A DNA stretch of 64,000 nt from Actinomadura citrea. Its GTDB lineage: Bacteria > Actinomycetota > Actinomycetes > Streptosporangiales > Streptosporangiaceae. A program made the translations under genes and the position numbers. A model generated the notes under the pieces. That model was given only the letters and a program-made list of their open reading frames with translations. It ran no database searches and had not been told where the DNA came from. Position 1 is the stretch's first letter. Every line of letters begins with the position of its first letter. Positions 7,917 through 16,011 of the stretch are shown one piece after another. The stretch covers positions 7,418,669 to 7,482,668 of the forward strand of contig NZ_JACCBT010000001.1 of assembly GCF_013409045.1 (NCBI RefSeq), given 5' to 3'.

Positions 7917-8977
7917 AGGGCCGCCCCCAGCAGCTCCAGGTCGGAGGACGCGCCGCCGAGCGTCCCGGAGATCTGCTTGCCCCACAGGAAGTGGCGGTGC
8001 ACCGGGTAGTCGACGTCCACGCCGATGCCGCCGTGCAGGTGCTGGACGCGGTGGACGACGTTCAGCCCGCCCTCGTCCGACCACCACTTGGCGACGAGCA
8101 CGGCGGTCTCGGCGTCCTCCCCGGCGTCGACCAGCGAGAGGGCGTGCCAGAGGCAGACGCGCAGCGCGTCGATCTCGATGTAGCAGTCGGCGAGCTGGTG
8201 CTGGGCTGCCTGGAAGGTGGCGAGCGGGCGGCCGAACTGCTCGCGGCCCGACAGGTAGTCGGCGGCCATGCGCAGCGCGCCCTCCGCGACGCCGACCTGG
8301 ACGGCGGCCAGGGCGAGGCGGGCCAGCCGCAGCGCCGTGGCCAGCGCGCCGTCCGGAAGGGCGCGTGCCGGGGCGCCGTCGAGGGTCAGGTGCCCGGCGA
8401 CGTCGCGGCTGGTGGTCTCGGCGCGCTCCCACGACACCCCGGAGGCCGAGGTCTCCAGCAGGAACAGGCCGGGCCCCTCCGGCGACGCGGCCGAGACGAG
8501 GACGTGGCTCGCCCCGAACGGCGTCGGGACGGCGGCCTTCGTGCCGGTCAGCAGCCAGTTCTCGCCGTCGCGGGCGGCCGCGCAGCGCGGCGCGGCCGGG
8601 TCGGCGGGGCCGAACTCCTCCAGGGCGAGGGTCGGCCGGGACGTCCCGTCCGCGAAGGCCGCGGGGACGTCCTCGCCGTGCGAGGCGAGCGTGAGCGCGG
8701 CGACGACGGCGGGCCAGATCGGGACGGGCGCGACGGTGCGGCCCTGCTCCTCCAGCAGGACGGCCAGGCCGGCGGCGCCGAGGCCCGCACCGCCCGCGGG
8801 CTCGGGCAGCGCGACGCCGAGCAGGCCCGTCTCGCCGAGCTCGGCCCACAGTCCCTCGTCGTATCCGTGCCCGGACCCTTCGGCGTCCTTGATCCGCGCC
8901 TGCGTGGCGCGGTCGGTGAAGATCTGCCGGGCGAGGTCCCTGACCGCCGCCGGCTCTTCGCCGAGCGTGAAGTCCAT
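7913..8977 (-). CDS. chsE1: ChsE1 (FadE28)-like acyl-CoA dehydrogenase subunit
   Basis: A 354-aa acyl-CoA dehydrogenase-fold protein. REQFGRPLATFQAAQHQLAD and QHLHGGIGVDVDYPVHRH mark the C-terminal FAD-contact regions, and it ends SSDLELLGAAL like FadE28. In the heterotetrameric ChsE1-ChsE2 enzyme this subunit is expected to lack the catalytic Glu carried by its partner. It oxidises the propionyl-CoA side chain of the steroid. Its start overlaps the ChsH2 stop by one base (TGATG). Confidence 0.85.
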   Translation of the reverse strand: MDFTLGEEPAAVRDLARQIFTDRATQARIKDAEGSGHGYDEGLWAELGETGLLGVALPEPAGGAGLGAAGLAVLLEEQGRTVAPVPIWPAVVAALTLASHGEDVPAAFADGTSRPTLALEEFGPADPAAPRCAAARDGENWLLTGTKAAVPTPFGASHVLVSAASPEGPGLFLLETSASGVSWERAETTSRDVAGHLTLDGAPARALPDGALATALRLARLALAAVQVGVAEGALRMAADYLSGREQFGRPLATFQAAQHQLADCYIEIDALRVCLWHALSLVDAGEDAETAVLVAKWWSDEGGLNVVHRVQHLHGGIGVDVDYPVHRHFLWGKQISGTLGGASSDLELLGAAL

Positions 8978-9969
8978 CAGCGCTCCTTCGGTCCGGCCGG
9001 GCGGAACGCCGGCAGGGACAGGTCGGGGTCCGGGTCGATCCAGTCGAGGACGACGGGCATGCCGACCTCGACGTCCTGCGGCGCGACCCCGGTCATGTTC
9101 GCGATCAGCCGCGTCCCCTCGGCCAGCTCGATCACCGCGACGACCAGCGGGTAGTCGAACGCGGGGTGGCGCGGGTGGTGGTTGACGACGTAGCTGTGGA
9201 CGTGGCCGTCGCCCGACGCCTGGACGGTGTCCCAGTCGAACGAGCCGCACTGCGGGCAGCACGGCCCCGGCGGGTGCCGCAGCGACTTGCAGTCGGCGCA
9301 GCGCTGGATGACGAGCCGGTGCTCGCGGGCCGCCTCGAACCAGAACGCGTTGTCCAGGTTGATCGCCGGGCGCGGGCGCAGCGCCTTCGGCTCCGTCTTC
9401 TCGGTGGTCTTCTCGGCGGGCTTCCCGGCGGGCTTCCCGGCGGGCTTCCCGGCGGGGCGGAACCTCAGGAGGCGCCACCGCTGCGTGGCGACGACCTCCC
9501 CCGCCCCGTCCCGGTAGGTCTTGACCGTGCTGACGAAACGTCCCGCACCGAGCGCGGTCCTCTTCTCCGGGGAGATCGACTCGACGGTCTCCTCGACGCT
9601 GACGCGGTCGCCCGGCACCAGCTCCCGGTGGAACTCGAACTCCGAGTCGGTGGCGACGACGGAGGTGTAGCCGCCCTCGGCCAGCAGCTCGGTCAGCTCG
9701 TCCGGTCCCGCGGGGTCGGCGCGGACGGACGCGGCGTACCCGCGCATCGTCCACGCCTGCATCATCGACGCGGGGGCCACGACACCGTCGCGGCCGGTGG
9801 CCCGCGCGGCCTCCTCGTCCAGGTAGACGGGGTTGCCGTCCTCCATCGCCTCGACCCAGTGCCGGATCATGGGGACGTTCACCGGGTCCTGCCCGACCCG
9901 TGGCGCGCCGTAGGGCCGCCCGACCCACGCCTGGAGCCGCGCCTCGTACTCCTCGCCGTTCCCGCTCAT
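8977..9969 (-). CDS. chsH2: ChsH2-like MaoC-DUF35 fusion
   Basis: A 330-aa fusion. Residues 1-165 are a MaoC-like hotdog domain (EFEFHRELVPGDRVSVEE). A Lys/Pro/Ala/Gly linker made by 12-bp DNA repeats follows. Residues about 195-330 are a DUF35 acyl-CoA-binding domain with a zinc ribbon (CADC ... CPQCGS) and an OB fold. The MaoC part would pair with ChsH1, and the DUF35 part with Ltp2. ATG at 9969 overlaps the ChsE2 stop (ATGA). Confidence 0.9.
   Translation of the reverse strand: MSGNGEEYEARLQAWVGRPYGAPRVGQDPVNVPMIRHWVEAMEDGNPVYLDEEAARATGRDGVVAPASMMQAWTMRGYAASVRADPAGPDELTELLAEGGYTSVVATDSEFEFHRELVPGDRVSVEETVESISPEKRTALGAGRFVSTVKTYRDGAGEVVATQRWRLLRFRPAGKPAGKPAGKPAEKTTEKTEPKALRPRPAINLDNAFWFEAAREHRLVIQRCADCKSLRHPPGPCCPQCGSFDWDTVQASGDGHVHSYVVNHHPRHPAFDYPLVVAVIELAEGTRLIANMTGVAPQDVEVGMPVVLDWIDPDPDLSLPAFRPAGPKER
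9414..9456. repeat. 12-bp tandem repeat in the ChsH2 linker
   Basis: CGGCGGGCTTCC is repeated three times perfectly (9414-9425, 9426-9437, 9438-9449) and begins a fourth copy. On the coding strand it gives repeated KPAG units, an unstructured linker between the MaoC and DUF35 domains that could vary in length by slippage. Confidence 0.85.
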
Positions 9970-11129
9970 GACCGCCTCGACCTCGGCAGACCCAGTCCCT
10001 GGACCGCGACCATGTCGCGCAGCACCTCGTTGACGCCGCCGCCGAAGGTGTTGACGATGCCCTGCCGCGACAGCTGCTCGATCTGCCCGTGCAGCACGGC
10101 CCCCGGCGACTCGGGGCGGATCCGGCCGGCGGCGCCGAGGACCCCGGTCAGCGTCCGCTGGACCTCGATGTGCGTCTCGGTCCCGTAGGACTTGGCTGCC
10201 CCGGCCTGCGCGCCGGTCAGCGTCCCGGCGTCCACCGCCATCGTCATCTTCCAGTTCATCAGCCGCATCGCCTCCAGCTTGGCGTGGGTGCGGGCGAGGT
10301 CGGCCCGCACCCAGGGCAGGTCGATCACCCCGTTCTCGCGCGCCCAGTCGCGCACGTCCTCCCACAGCCGGATCATCCGGCCGCCGAGTGCGGCGAGCCC
10401 GATGCGCTCGTGGTTGAGCTGCGTGGTGATCAGGCTCCAGCCGCCGTCGACGTCCCCGACCACCGACGACGCGGGCACCGCGACGCCGTTGTAGTACGTC
10501 GCCGTCACGACCATCCCGCCGACCGTCGGGATCGGGCTCCAGGAGAACCCGTCGGCGTCGGTCGGGACGATCAGGATCGAGATGCCCTTGTGCTTGGGCG
10601 CGTCCGGGTTCGTGCGCGCCGCGAGCCAGATGTGGTCGGCGGTGTTGGCGCCGCTGGTGAAGACCTTGCTGCCGTCGATGACGAACCGGTCGCCGTCCCG
10701 GACGGCCCGGGTGCGCAGCGAGGCGAGGTCGGTCCCGGCCTCGGGCTCGGTGTAGCCGATCGCGAAGACGAGGTCGCCGGACAGGATGCCGGGCAGGTAC
10801 GCGCGCTTCTGCTCGTCGGTGCCGAACCGCATCAGCGTGGGGCCGACCGTGTTCACGGTGACGAAGGGGAACGGCAGCCCGGCGCGCTGCACCTCGTCGA
10901 AGAAGACGTACTGCTCGGCGATCGACCTGCCCTGCCCGCCGTACTCCTCCGGCCAGCCGTAGCCGAGCCAGCCGTCGTTGCCGAGCATCTTGACGATCTC
11001 GCGGAACCGCTCGCCGCCCACGCCCTGCTCGCCGGCGCGGCGCCGCACGTCCTCGGGCAGCAGGCCCGCGAAGTACGCCCTCAGTTCCGCGCGCAGCTCG
11101 CGATGCGCCTCGGACTCACGCAGATCCAT
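9966..11129 (-). CDS. chsE2: ChsE2 (FadE29)-like acyl-CoA dehydrogenase subunit
   Basis: A 387-aa acyl-CoA dehydrogenase. AIGYTEPEAGTDLASLRTRA, DGSKVFTSGANTADHIWLA and KHKGISILIVP closely match mycobacterial FadE29, and NTFGGGVNEVLRDMVA is the usual C-terminal signature. With ChsE1 it forms the dehydrogenase for the three-carbon steroid side chain. GAAAGG lies just upstream of the ATG. It follows the CoA synthetase gene by 16 bp and starts the five-gene ChsE/ChsH/Ltp2 set. Confidence 0.9.
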   Translation of the reverse strand: MDLRESEAHRELRAELRAYFAGLLPEDVRRRAGEQGVGGERFREIVKMLGNDGWLGYGWPEEYGGQGRSIAEQYVFFDEVQRAGLPFPFVTVNTVGPTLMRFGTDEQKRAYLPGILSGDLVFAIGYTEPEAGTDLASLRTRAVRDGDRFVIDGSKVFTSGANTADHIWLAARTNPDAPKHKGISILIVPTDADGFSWSPIPTVGGMVVTATYYNGVAVPASSVVGDVDGGWSLITTQLNHERIGLAALGGRMIRLWEDVRDWARENGVIDLPWVRADLARTHAKLEAMRLMNWKMTMAVDAGTLTGAQAGAAKSYGTETHIEVQRTLTGVLGAAGRIRPESPGAVLHGQIEQLSRQGIVNTFGGGVNEVLRDMVAVQGLGLPRSRRS

Positions 11130-11145
11130 ACATGCCCTTTCTCGG

Positions 11146-12801
11146 TCAGGGGAGGAAGCGCCCGCGGCCCGCGGCGGCGAACTCCTCGCGGAGCGCGGCC
11201 TTGTCCGCCTCGGTCATCGGGACGTACTCCGGCGAGCCCCGGCCCGCCCACCGGAACACGGGGTCGGACGTCCGCCAGCCGTCGAGCTGCAGCTCCTTCT
11301 TCTTGAGCTTTCCCGACCCGGTCGTCGGCAGCGCGTGCGAGACGCGCACGAAGCGCGGCGCGCCCTTGGTGCCGAGGTCGTCCTGGCGGGCCAGGAAGGC
11401 GGGCAGGTCCAGGTCCTCGAAGCCGACGCCCTCGGGGATCTCGATCGCCGCCATCACCTGGTCGCCGGAGCGCGGGTCCGGCACGCCGAACGCGACCGCG
11501 TCCACGATCTTCGGGTGGCGGCGGACGACGTTCTGGGTGAGCAGCGCGGAGATGTTCTCCGAGTCCACCCGGATCCAGTCGCCGGACCGCCCGCCGAAGT
11601 ACAGGAACCCGTCGCCGTCGACGTAGCCGAGGTCGCCCGTCCAGTACCAGCCGTGCCTGACGCGCTCGGCGTCGGCCTCCGGGTTCCTGTAGTAGCCCTC
11701 GAACCTGGCCGCGCCGTGCACGTCGACGATCTCCCCGACGGCGGCCTCGGCGTTGGTGACGCGGCCGTGCCCGTCCAGGACGGCGGGCGCGCAGGTCTCG
11801 CGCGTCTCGGGGTTGACGATGCGGACGCCGTCGTGGGCCGGGCGCCCGAGCGCGCTCGGCGGCGCCTGCGGATCCTGCTTGATCATGCCGGCGCTCTCGC
11901 TGGACCCGTAGCCCTCGACCAGCCGCGCGCCGAAGCGGCGCAGGAACTCGGCCTTGTCCTCCGGGGACGCCTCCGTCCCGAACCCGTGCGTGAGCGTGTT
12001 GTCGCCGTCGTCCGGGCTCTCGGGGGTGGCGAGGACGTAGCCGATCGCCTTGCCGACGTAGGTGAAGAACGTCGCGCCGTAGTACCGGACGTCCGGCAGG
12101 AACCCGGACGCGGAGAACCTCCTCGCCAGGACGACGGTCGCGCCGACCGCCAGCGACGGCGCCCAGAGCGCCATGAGCGCGTTGCCGTGGAACAGCGGCA
12201 TCGGGCAGTAGCTGACGTCCTCGCGCTTGACGTCGTACTTGGCGCTGTTGTTGCGGCCGAGCTCGGCGAGCCGTCCCTGCGAGCAGCGCGCCGCCTTCGA
12301 CGCGCCGGTGGTCCCGGAGGTGAACAGCAGCAGCAGCTGCGTCAGCGGGGTGATCGACTCATCGGCCCCGGGCTCGCAGGCGTGGGCCGCGACCAGCTCC
12401 GGGTAGCCGTCGTCGTCGATCAGCAGGAAGCGGTCGCGCGGGACGCCGATGTCGAGGCCGTCCAGCAGCTTCAGCCCGGCCCGGTCGGTGACGACGAGCT
12501 GAAGGTCGGTGTGCCGGACCTCCTGCTCCAGGTAGGCGCCGGTCCGGGTGGAGTTGATGCCGACGATCGTCGCGCCGCCCAGTGCCGCCGCCCCGAGCCA
12601 CAGGACGTACTCCGGGACGTTCTCCAGGAGCACGCCGATGTGGAAGGGCCCGTCCCGGCGCAGTGCGCGGGCGAGCGACGCGCGCGCCGCGCTCTCCCGG
12701 ACCACCTCGTCCCACGACCATGTCCGCTCGCGGCTCCGCAGGCCGGGGCGGGCGTCGCCCAGCCGGGCCAGCAGCATCGCCGCGATCGTCTCGTCACGCA
12801 C
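11146..12801 (-). CDS. Fatty-acid/steroid-CoA ligase, FadD17-like
   Basis: A 551-aa class I adenylate-forming enzyme that activates a carboxylic acid to its CoA thioester through an acyl-AMP. The P-loop-like LLLFTSGTTGASKAA (near residue 175), YGSSESAG, and WTGDLGYVDGDGFLYFGGR with GKLKKKELQ near the end are the A5, A7/A8 and A10 motifs. GTG at 12801 overlaps the upstream reductase stop by 8 nt. It resembles the ligase at 44.8-46.4 kb, and both look like FadD17. The substrate is probably a steroid side-chain acid. Confidence 0.87.
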   Translation of the reverse strand: MRDETIAAMLLARLGDARPGLRSRERTWSWDEVVRESAARASLARALRRDGPFHIGVLLENVPEYVLWLGAAALGGATIVGINSTRTGAYLEQEVRHTDLQLVVTDRAGLKLLDGLDIGVPRDRFLLIDDDGYPELVAAHACEPGADESITPLTQLLLLFTSGTTGASKAARCSQGRLAELGRNNSAKYDVKREDVSYCPMPLFHGNALMALWAPSLAVGATVVLARRFSASGFLPDVRYYGATFFTYVGKAIGYVLATPESPDDGDNTLTHGFGTEASPEDKAEFLRRFGARLVEGYGSSESAGMIKQDPQAPPSALGRPAHDGVRIVNPETRETCAPAVLDGHGRVTNAEAAVGEIVDVHGAARFEGYYRNPEADAERVRHGWYWTGDLGYVDGDGFLYFGGRSGDWIRVDSENISALLTQNVVRRHPKIVDAVAFGVPDPRSGDQVMAAIEIPEGVGFEDLDLPAFLARQDDLGTKGAPRFVRVSHALPTTGSGKLKKKELQLDGWRTSDPVFRWAGRGSPEYVPMTEADKAALREEFAAAGRGRFLP

Positions 12802-14080
12802 GCGCGGCGCCCCAGGCCGGCTCGGTGGACAGGACGCAGTGGGTGCCGCCGTAGATCGCGGTCATGCACTTGTTGCAGTGGATGCACAGCGACCGGGTCG
12901 CGGGCTCGTCCTTGATCCGGTTGATCAGGTCGGGCTCGCGCAGCAGGGCGCGGGCCATCGCGACGAACGCGAAGCCCTCCGCCATCGCGGTGTCCATGCC
13001 CGCCCTGTCGGTGACGCCGCCCAGCAGGATCATCGGCAGCCTCACCGCGGCGCGGATCTGCCGGGCGTCCTTGAGCAGGTAGAGGTCCTCGTAGGGGTAG
13101 GACTTCAGGAAGTGCTTGCCGATCAGCTTGATCCCGAGCTTGGTCGGCTGCTTCATGACCGAGGCGAACTCGTGCAGCGGCGCGTCGCCCTTGAACAGGT
13201 ACATGGGGTTGAGCAGGGAGCTTCCGGCGGTCATCTGGAGGGCGTCGACCGTGCCGTCGGCCTCCAGCCACCGCGCCACCTGGATGGCCTCGTCGATCCA
13301 GAAGCCGCCGGGCACGCCGTCGTCCATGTTGAGCTTCGCGGTGATCGCGATGCGGTCGCCGACGGCGTCGCGGACGGCGCGGCCGATGTCGCGCGCCAGC
13401 CGGGCGCGGTTCTCCAGCGACCCGCCGTACTCGTCCCCGCGGTGGTTGATCTTGGGGCTGAGGAACGCGCTCGTCAGGTAGTTGTGCCCCATGTGGATCT
13501 CGATGGAGTCGAACCCCGCCTCGATCGCCATCCTGCCCGCGCGGCCGTGCGCCTCGACGACGCGCTTCAGGTCCGCATGCGTGGCGGCCTTCGCGACGGT
13601 CTGCGTGGTCAGGTGGAAGTGGCGGCTGGGCGCGAGCGCGGGGAGCTTGTTGCTCTTGGGGTTGGCGACCGGACCGGCGTGCCCGATCTGCGCCTGGACC
13701 GCCGCCCCCTCCGCGTGCACGGCGTCGGTCAGCCTGCGGAGGCCGGGCATCGCCTCGTCCCGCCAGTGGATCTGCCTGCGGTCGGTGCGGCCCTCCGGCG
13801 CGACCGCGCAGTACGCGACGGTGGTCATCCCGACGCCGCCGCGCGCGTGCCGGACATGGAAGTCGATCAGCGCGTCGGTGACCTGGCCGTCCTTGGTCAG
13901 CCCCTCGTACGTCGCCGCCTTGACGATGCGGTTCCGCAGCGTGACGGGTCCCAGCTTGGCCGGGGTGAACACGTCGGGCCCAAGGGCGGCCGCCGGGGGG
14001 TGCGGGGGGTCGTCCCCCCGCGTGCGGGTCGCGGCGGTCGCCGGGGGGTCGCCCGCCCGCAGGCGAGTCGGGTCGTTCAT
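12794..14080 (-). CDS. Old-yellow-enzyme-family NADH:flavin oxidoreductase
   Basis: A 428-aa FMN TIM-barrel reductase (OYE / 2,4-dienoyl-CoA-reductase N-domain). IEAGFDSIEIHMGHNYL with SPKINHRGDEYGGSLENRAR is the family core. Near the end, CIHCNKC plus a further Cys resembles the iron-sulfur site of the larger dienoyl-CoA reductase/BaiCD group, but the usual C-terminal FAD/NAD domain is absent. ATG at 14080 has GGAGG 8 nt upstream; ATG 14095 would place that RBS inside the gene. It is the first gene of the operon and may reduce a conjugated steroid enone (inference). Confidence 0.83.
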   Translation of the reverse strand: MNDPTRLRAGDPPATAATRTRGDDPPHPPAAALGPDVFTPAKLGPVTLRNRIVKAATYEGLTKDGQVTDALIDFHVRHARGGVGMTTVAYCAVAPEGRTDRRQIHWRDEAMPGLRRLTDAVHAEGAAVQAQIGHAGPVANPKSNKLPALAPSRHFHLTTQTVAKAATHADLKRVVEAHGRAGRMAIEAGFDSIEIHMGHNYLTSAFLSPKINHRGDEYGGSLENRARLARDIGRAVRDAVGDRIAITAKLNMDDGVPGGFWIDEAIQVARWLEADGTVDALQMTAGSSLLNPMYLFKGDAPLHEFASVMKQPTKLGIKLIGKHFLKSYPYEDLYLLKDARQIRAAVRLPMILLGGVTDRAGMDTAMAEGFAFVAMARALLREPDLINRIKDEPATRSLCIHCNKCMTAIYGGTHCVLSTEPAWGAARA

Positions 14081-14104
14081 GTGAGAGTCCTCCATCCGGA
14101 CTAG

Positions 14105-14154
14105 ACGTTAATCAGCGGGATGTCCGGGCACTCCGGACATCCCGCTGACCGGGA
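14105..14154 (-). promoter_or_regulatory. Steroid operon promoter with 15-bp palindrome
   Basis: TCCCGCTGACCGGGA (14140-14154) is a consensus copy of the cluster palindrome. Its centre is 37 bp from the first base of TAACGT, read leftward at 14110-14105, a good -10 for the operon starting at 14080. The predicted mRNA leader is about 18 nt. Confidence 0.6.
14113..14147 (-). terminator. Perfect 15-bp hairpin after the ABC operon
   Basis: CAGCGGGATGTCCGG and CCGGACATCCCGCTG pair around GCACT. The hairpin starts 19 bp past the last ABC-operon gene, so it can stop that transcript. It shares sequence with the promoter palindrome at 14140-14154, so termination and regulation may be combined. Confidence 0.55.
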
Positions 14155-14165
14155 GCGTCGGGCCG

Positions 14166-14519
14166 CTAGGCGTCCCCGCGCAGCGCGGCGGCGATCTGGT
14201 CGGCCTGGGACTGCTGCTCCACGAGCTGGCGCAGCAGCCACAGGCGCAGGACGCGGGTGACGGCGGCGGCCAGGTAGAGGGCCGCGCCGAGGACGGTCAC
14301 CGCCAGGAACCCGACGGCGAGCGTCTGCAGCGAGCCCACGTCCCGCAGGTCGTCCTTGGTGAGGGACACGTTGTAGGCGACGAAGGTCCCGGCGATTCCT
14401 GCGATCATGGCCAGGACGCCGGCGATCCGCGCCGCCCCGTCGAAGCGGGGCCGGCCGGTCCTGAGCCGGTGGCGCGCGACGTCGTCCTTGAACCGCTGGC
14501 GCCGTTCCTCAGTGAGCAT
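14166..14519 (-). CDS. Small two-helix membrane protein
   Basis: A 117-aa protein with two predicted membrane helices (IAGVLAMIAGIAGTFVAY near residues 32-49 and LAVGFLAVTVLGAALYLAAA near 67-87). It has a basic N-terminus and a polar C-terminal helix rich in Gln. It begins 6 bp after livF and is the last gene of the importer operon. No family is recognised; a role with the transporter is inferred only from position. Confidence 0.6.
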   Translation of the reverse strand: MLTEERRQRFKDDVARHRLRTGRPRFDGAARIAGVLAMIAGIAGTFVAYNVSLTKDDLRDVGSLQTLAVGFLAVTVLGAALYLAAAVTRVLRLWLLRQLVEQQSQADQIAAALRGDA

Positions 14520-14525
14520 GATGGG

Positions 14526-15269
14526 TCAACCTCCCAGGTAGTCGCTGGACAGCCGGTCTTCGATCTCGGCGGGCGGGCCGGCCGCCACCACGCGCCCGTG
14601 CAGCATCAGCGCGGCGGTGTCGGCGATCGGCAGGACGGCGCGGGCGAACTGCTCCGCGACCAGCACCGACAGGCCGCCCTCGACCAGCTCGGCGACCGTC
14701 TCGTACATCCGGGTGACGATCATGGGCGCGAGGCCCATGGACAGCTCGTCGAGCAGCAGCACCGCGGGGTCGCTGCCGAGAGCGCGCGACAGCGCGAGCA
14801 TCTGCTGCTCGCCGCCGGACATCGATCCGGCGAGCTGGTGGCGGCGCTCGCCGAGGATCGGGAAGCGGGCGTAGGCCCGCTCCTCCAGGTCCTCCAGCCG
14901 GGCACCGGTCCCGGTGGCGGCCCACAGGTTCTCCCGCACCGTCAGGTTGGGGAAGATCCCGCGGCCCTCGGGGACGGCGCAGACGCCGAGGCGCGCCGCG
15001 TCCTGCGCCGAGACGCCGTTCACCCTCCGCCCGGCGAACAGCAGGTCGCCGCCGGTCGGCGGGTGCAGGCCCGCGCAGACCCGCATCGTGGTCGACTTGC
15101 CGCCGCCGTTCGGGCCGAGCAGCGCCAGCAGCGAGCCGGGCCGCAGCGCCAGGTCGACGCCGTGCAGGACCTCGATGGCGCCGTAGCCCGCGCGGATGCC
15201 CCTCAGTTCGAGCAGCGGTTCCGGCGGTGCCGTGGCGGCCGGTTCGGCGACCGCGTCCGGTTCAGGCAT
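14526..15269 (-). CDS. livF: ABC transporter ATPase, LivF type
   Basis: A 247-aa ATP-binding subunit. Walker A is GPNGGGKST (Gly replaces the usual Ala), the signature is MSGGEQQMLALSRAL, and Walker B is AVLLLDELSMGLAP. PEGRGIFPNLTVRENL is characteristic of LivF. It powers import of a hydrophobic acid or amino acid together with LivG. Its start overlaps the livG stop by 8 nt. Confidence 0.92.
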   Translation of the reverse strand: MPEPDAVAEPAATAPPEPLLELRGIRAGYGAIEVLHGVDLALRPGSLLALLGPNGGGKSTTMRVCAGLHPPTGGDLLFAGRRVNGVSAQDAARLGVCAVPEGRGIFPNLTVRENLWAATGTGARLEDLEERAYARFPILGERRHQLAGSMSGGEQQMLALSRALGSDPAVLLLDELSMGLAPMIVTRMYETVAELVEGGLSVLVAEQFARAVLPIADTAALMLHGRVVAAGPPAEIEDRLSSDYLGG

Positions 15270-16011
15270 GGCTCCCCTCCTCGGTGCCGATGTAGGCGGC
15301 GATGACCTCCGGCGACTCCTTGATCTCCCGGGGTGCGCCGGACGCGATGAGCGCGCCGTAGTCGAGGACGTGGACGGTGGAGCACAGCCGCATGACCAGC
15401 GGCAGGTCGTGCTCGACCAGGCAGATGGCGAGGCCCTCGGCGGCGAGGCCGGTGAGCATCTCGGCGAACGCCTCCGTCTCGCGCTCGGTCTGGCCGGAGG
15501 CGGGCTCGTCCAGCAGCAGCACGCGCGGCGAGGTCATCAGCGCGCGCGCCACCTCCACCACCCGGGCCCGCCCGATCGGGATGTCGGACACGTCGCGGTC
15601 GGCGACGTCGATGAGGCCCGTGCGCTCCAGGACCCGGTCGGTCTCCTCGTTCAGGTCGAACCGCCTGCGGGACGTGGCGCGCAGGACGTCGCCAGCGACG
15701 CGGACGTTGTCGCGCACGGACAGGGACAGGAACAGCTCCAGCCGCTGGAACGTCCGCGCCATGCCGCGCCGCGCGCGCTTGGCCGGGGACAGGCGGGTGA
15801 TGTCGTCCCCGTCCAGGAGCACTTGGCCGGACGCGGGCCTCTGCAGCCCGGTGATGGTGTTGAACATCGTGGTCTTGCCCGCGCCGTTCGGGCCGATGAG
15901 CCCGGTGATGCGGCCTTCGCCCATGGTGAGGCTGACGTCGTCCACGGCGGTGTTGCCGCCGAACCGGACGGTGACGCCCCGGGTCGCGAGCAGGGGCGGG
16001 GTCTCAGGCAT
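15262..16011 (-). CDS. livG: ABC transporter ATPase, LivG type
   Basis: A 249-aa ATP-binding subunit. Walker A is GPNGAGKTT, GLIGPNGAGKTTMFNTITGL is the LivG-type segment, Walker B is VLLLDEPASGQ, and the H-loop is CLVEHDLPLVM. The ABC signature region IGRARVVEVARAL is degenerate compared with LSGG. It overlaps the permease gene by 8 nt and livF by 8 nt, so expression is coupled. Confidence 0.9.
   Translation of the reverse strand: MPETPPLLATRGVTVRFGGNTAVDDVSLTMGEGRITGLIGPNGAGKTTMFNTITGLQRPASGQVLLDGDDITRLSPAKRARRGMARTFQRLELFLSLSVRDNVRVAGDVLRATSRRRFDLNEETDRVLERTGLIDVADRDVSDIPIGRARVVEVARALMTSPRVLLLDEPASGQTERETEAFAEMLTGLAAEGLAICLVEHDLPLVMRLCSTVHVLDYGALIASGAPREIKESPEVIAAYIGTEEGSHA

Noticed and set aside
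8978..10365. Out-of-frame extensions of the ChsE1 and ChsH2 frames
   Set aside because: They read through neighbouring genes in the wrong frame; 1-4 nt stop/start overlaps define the true starts.
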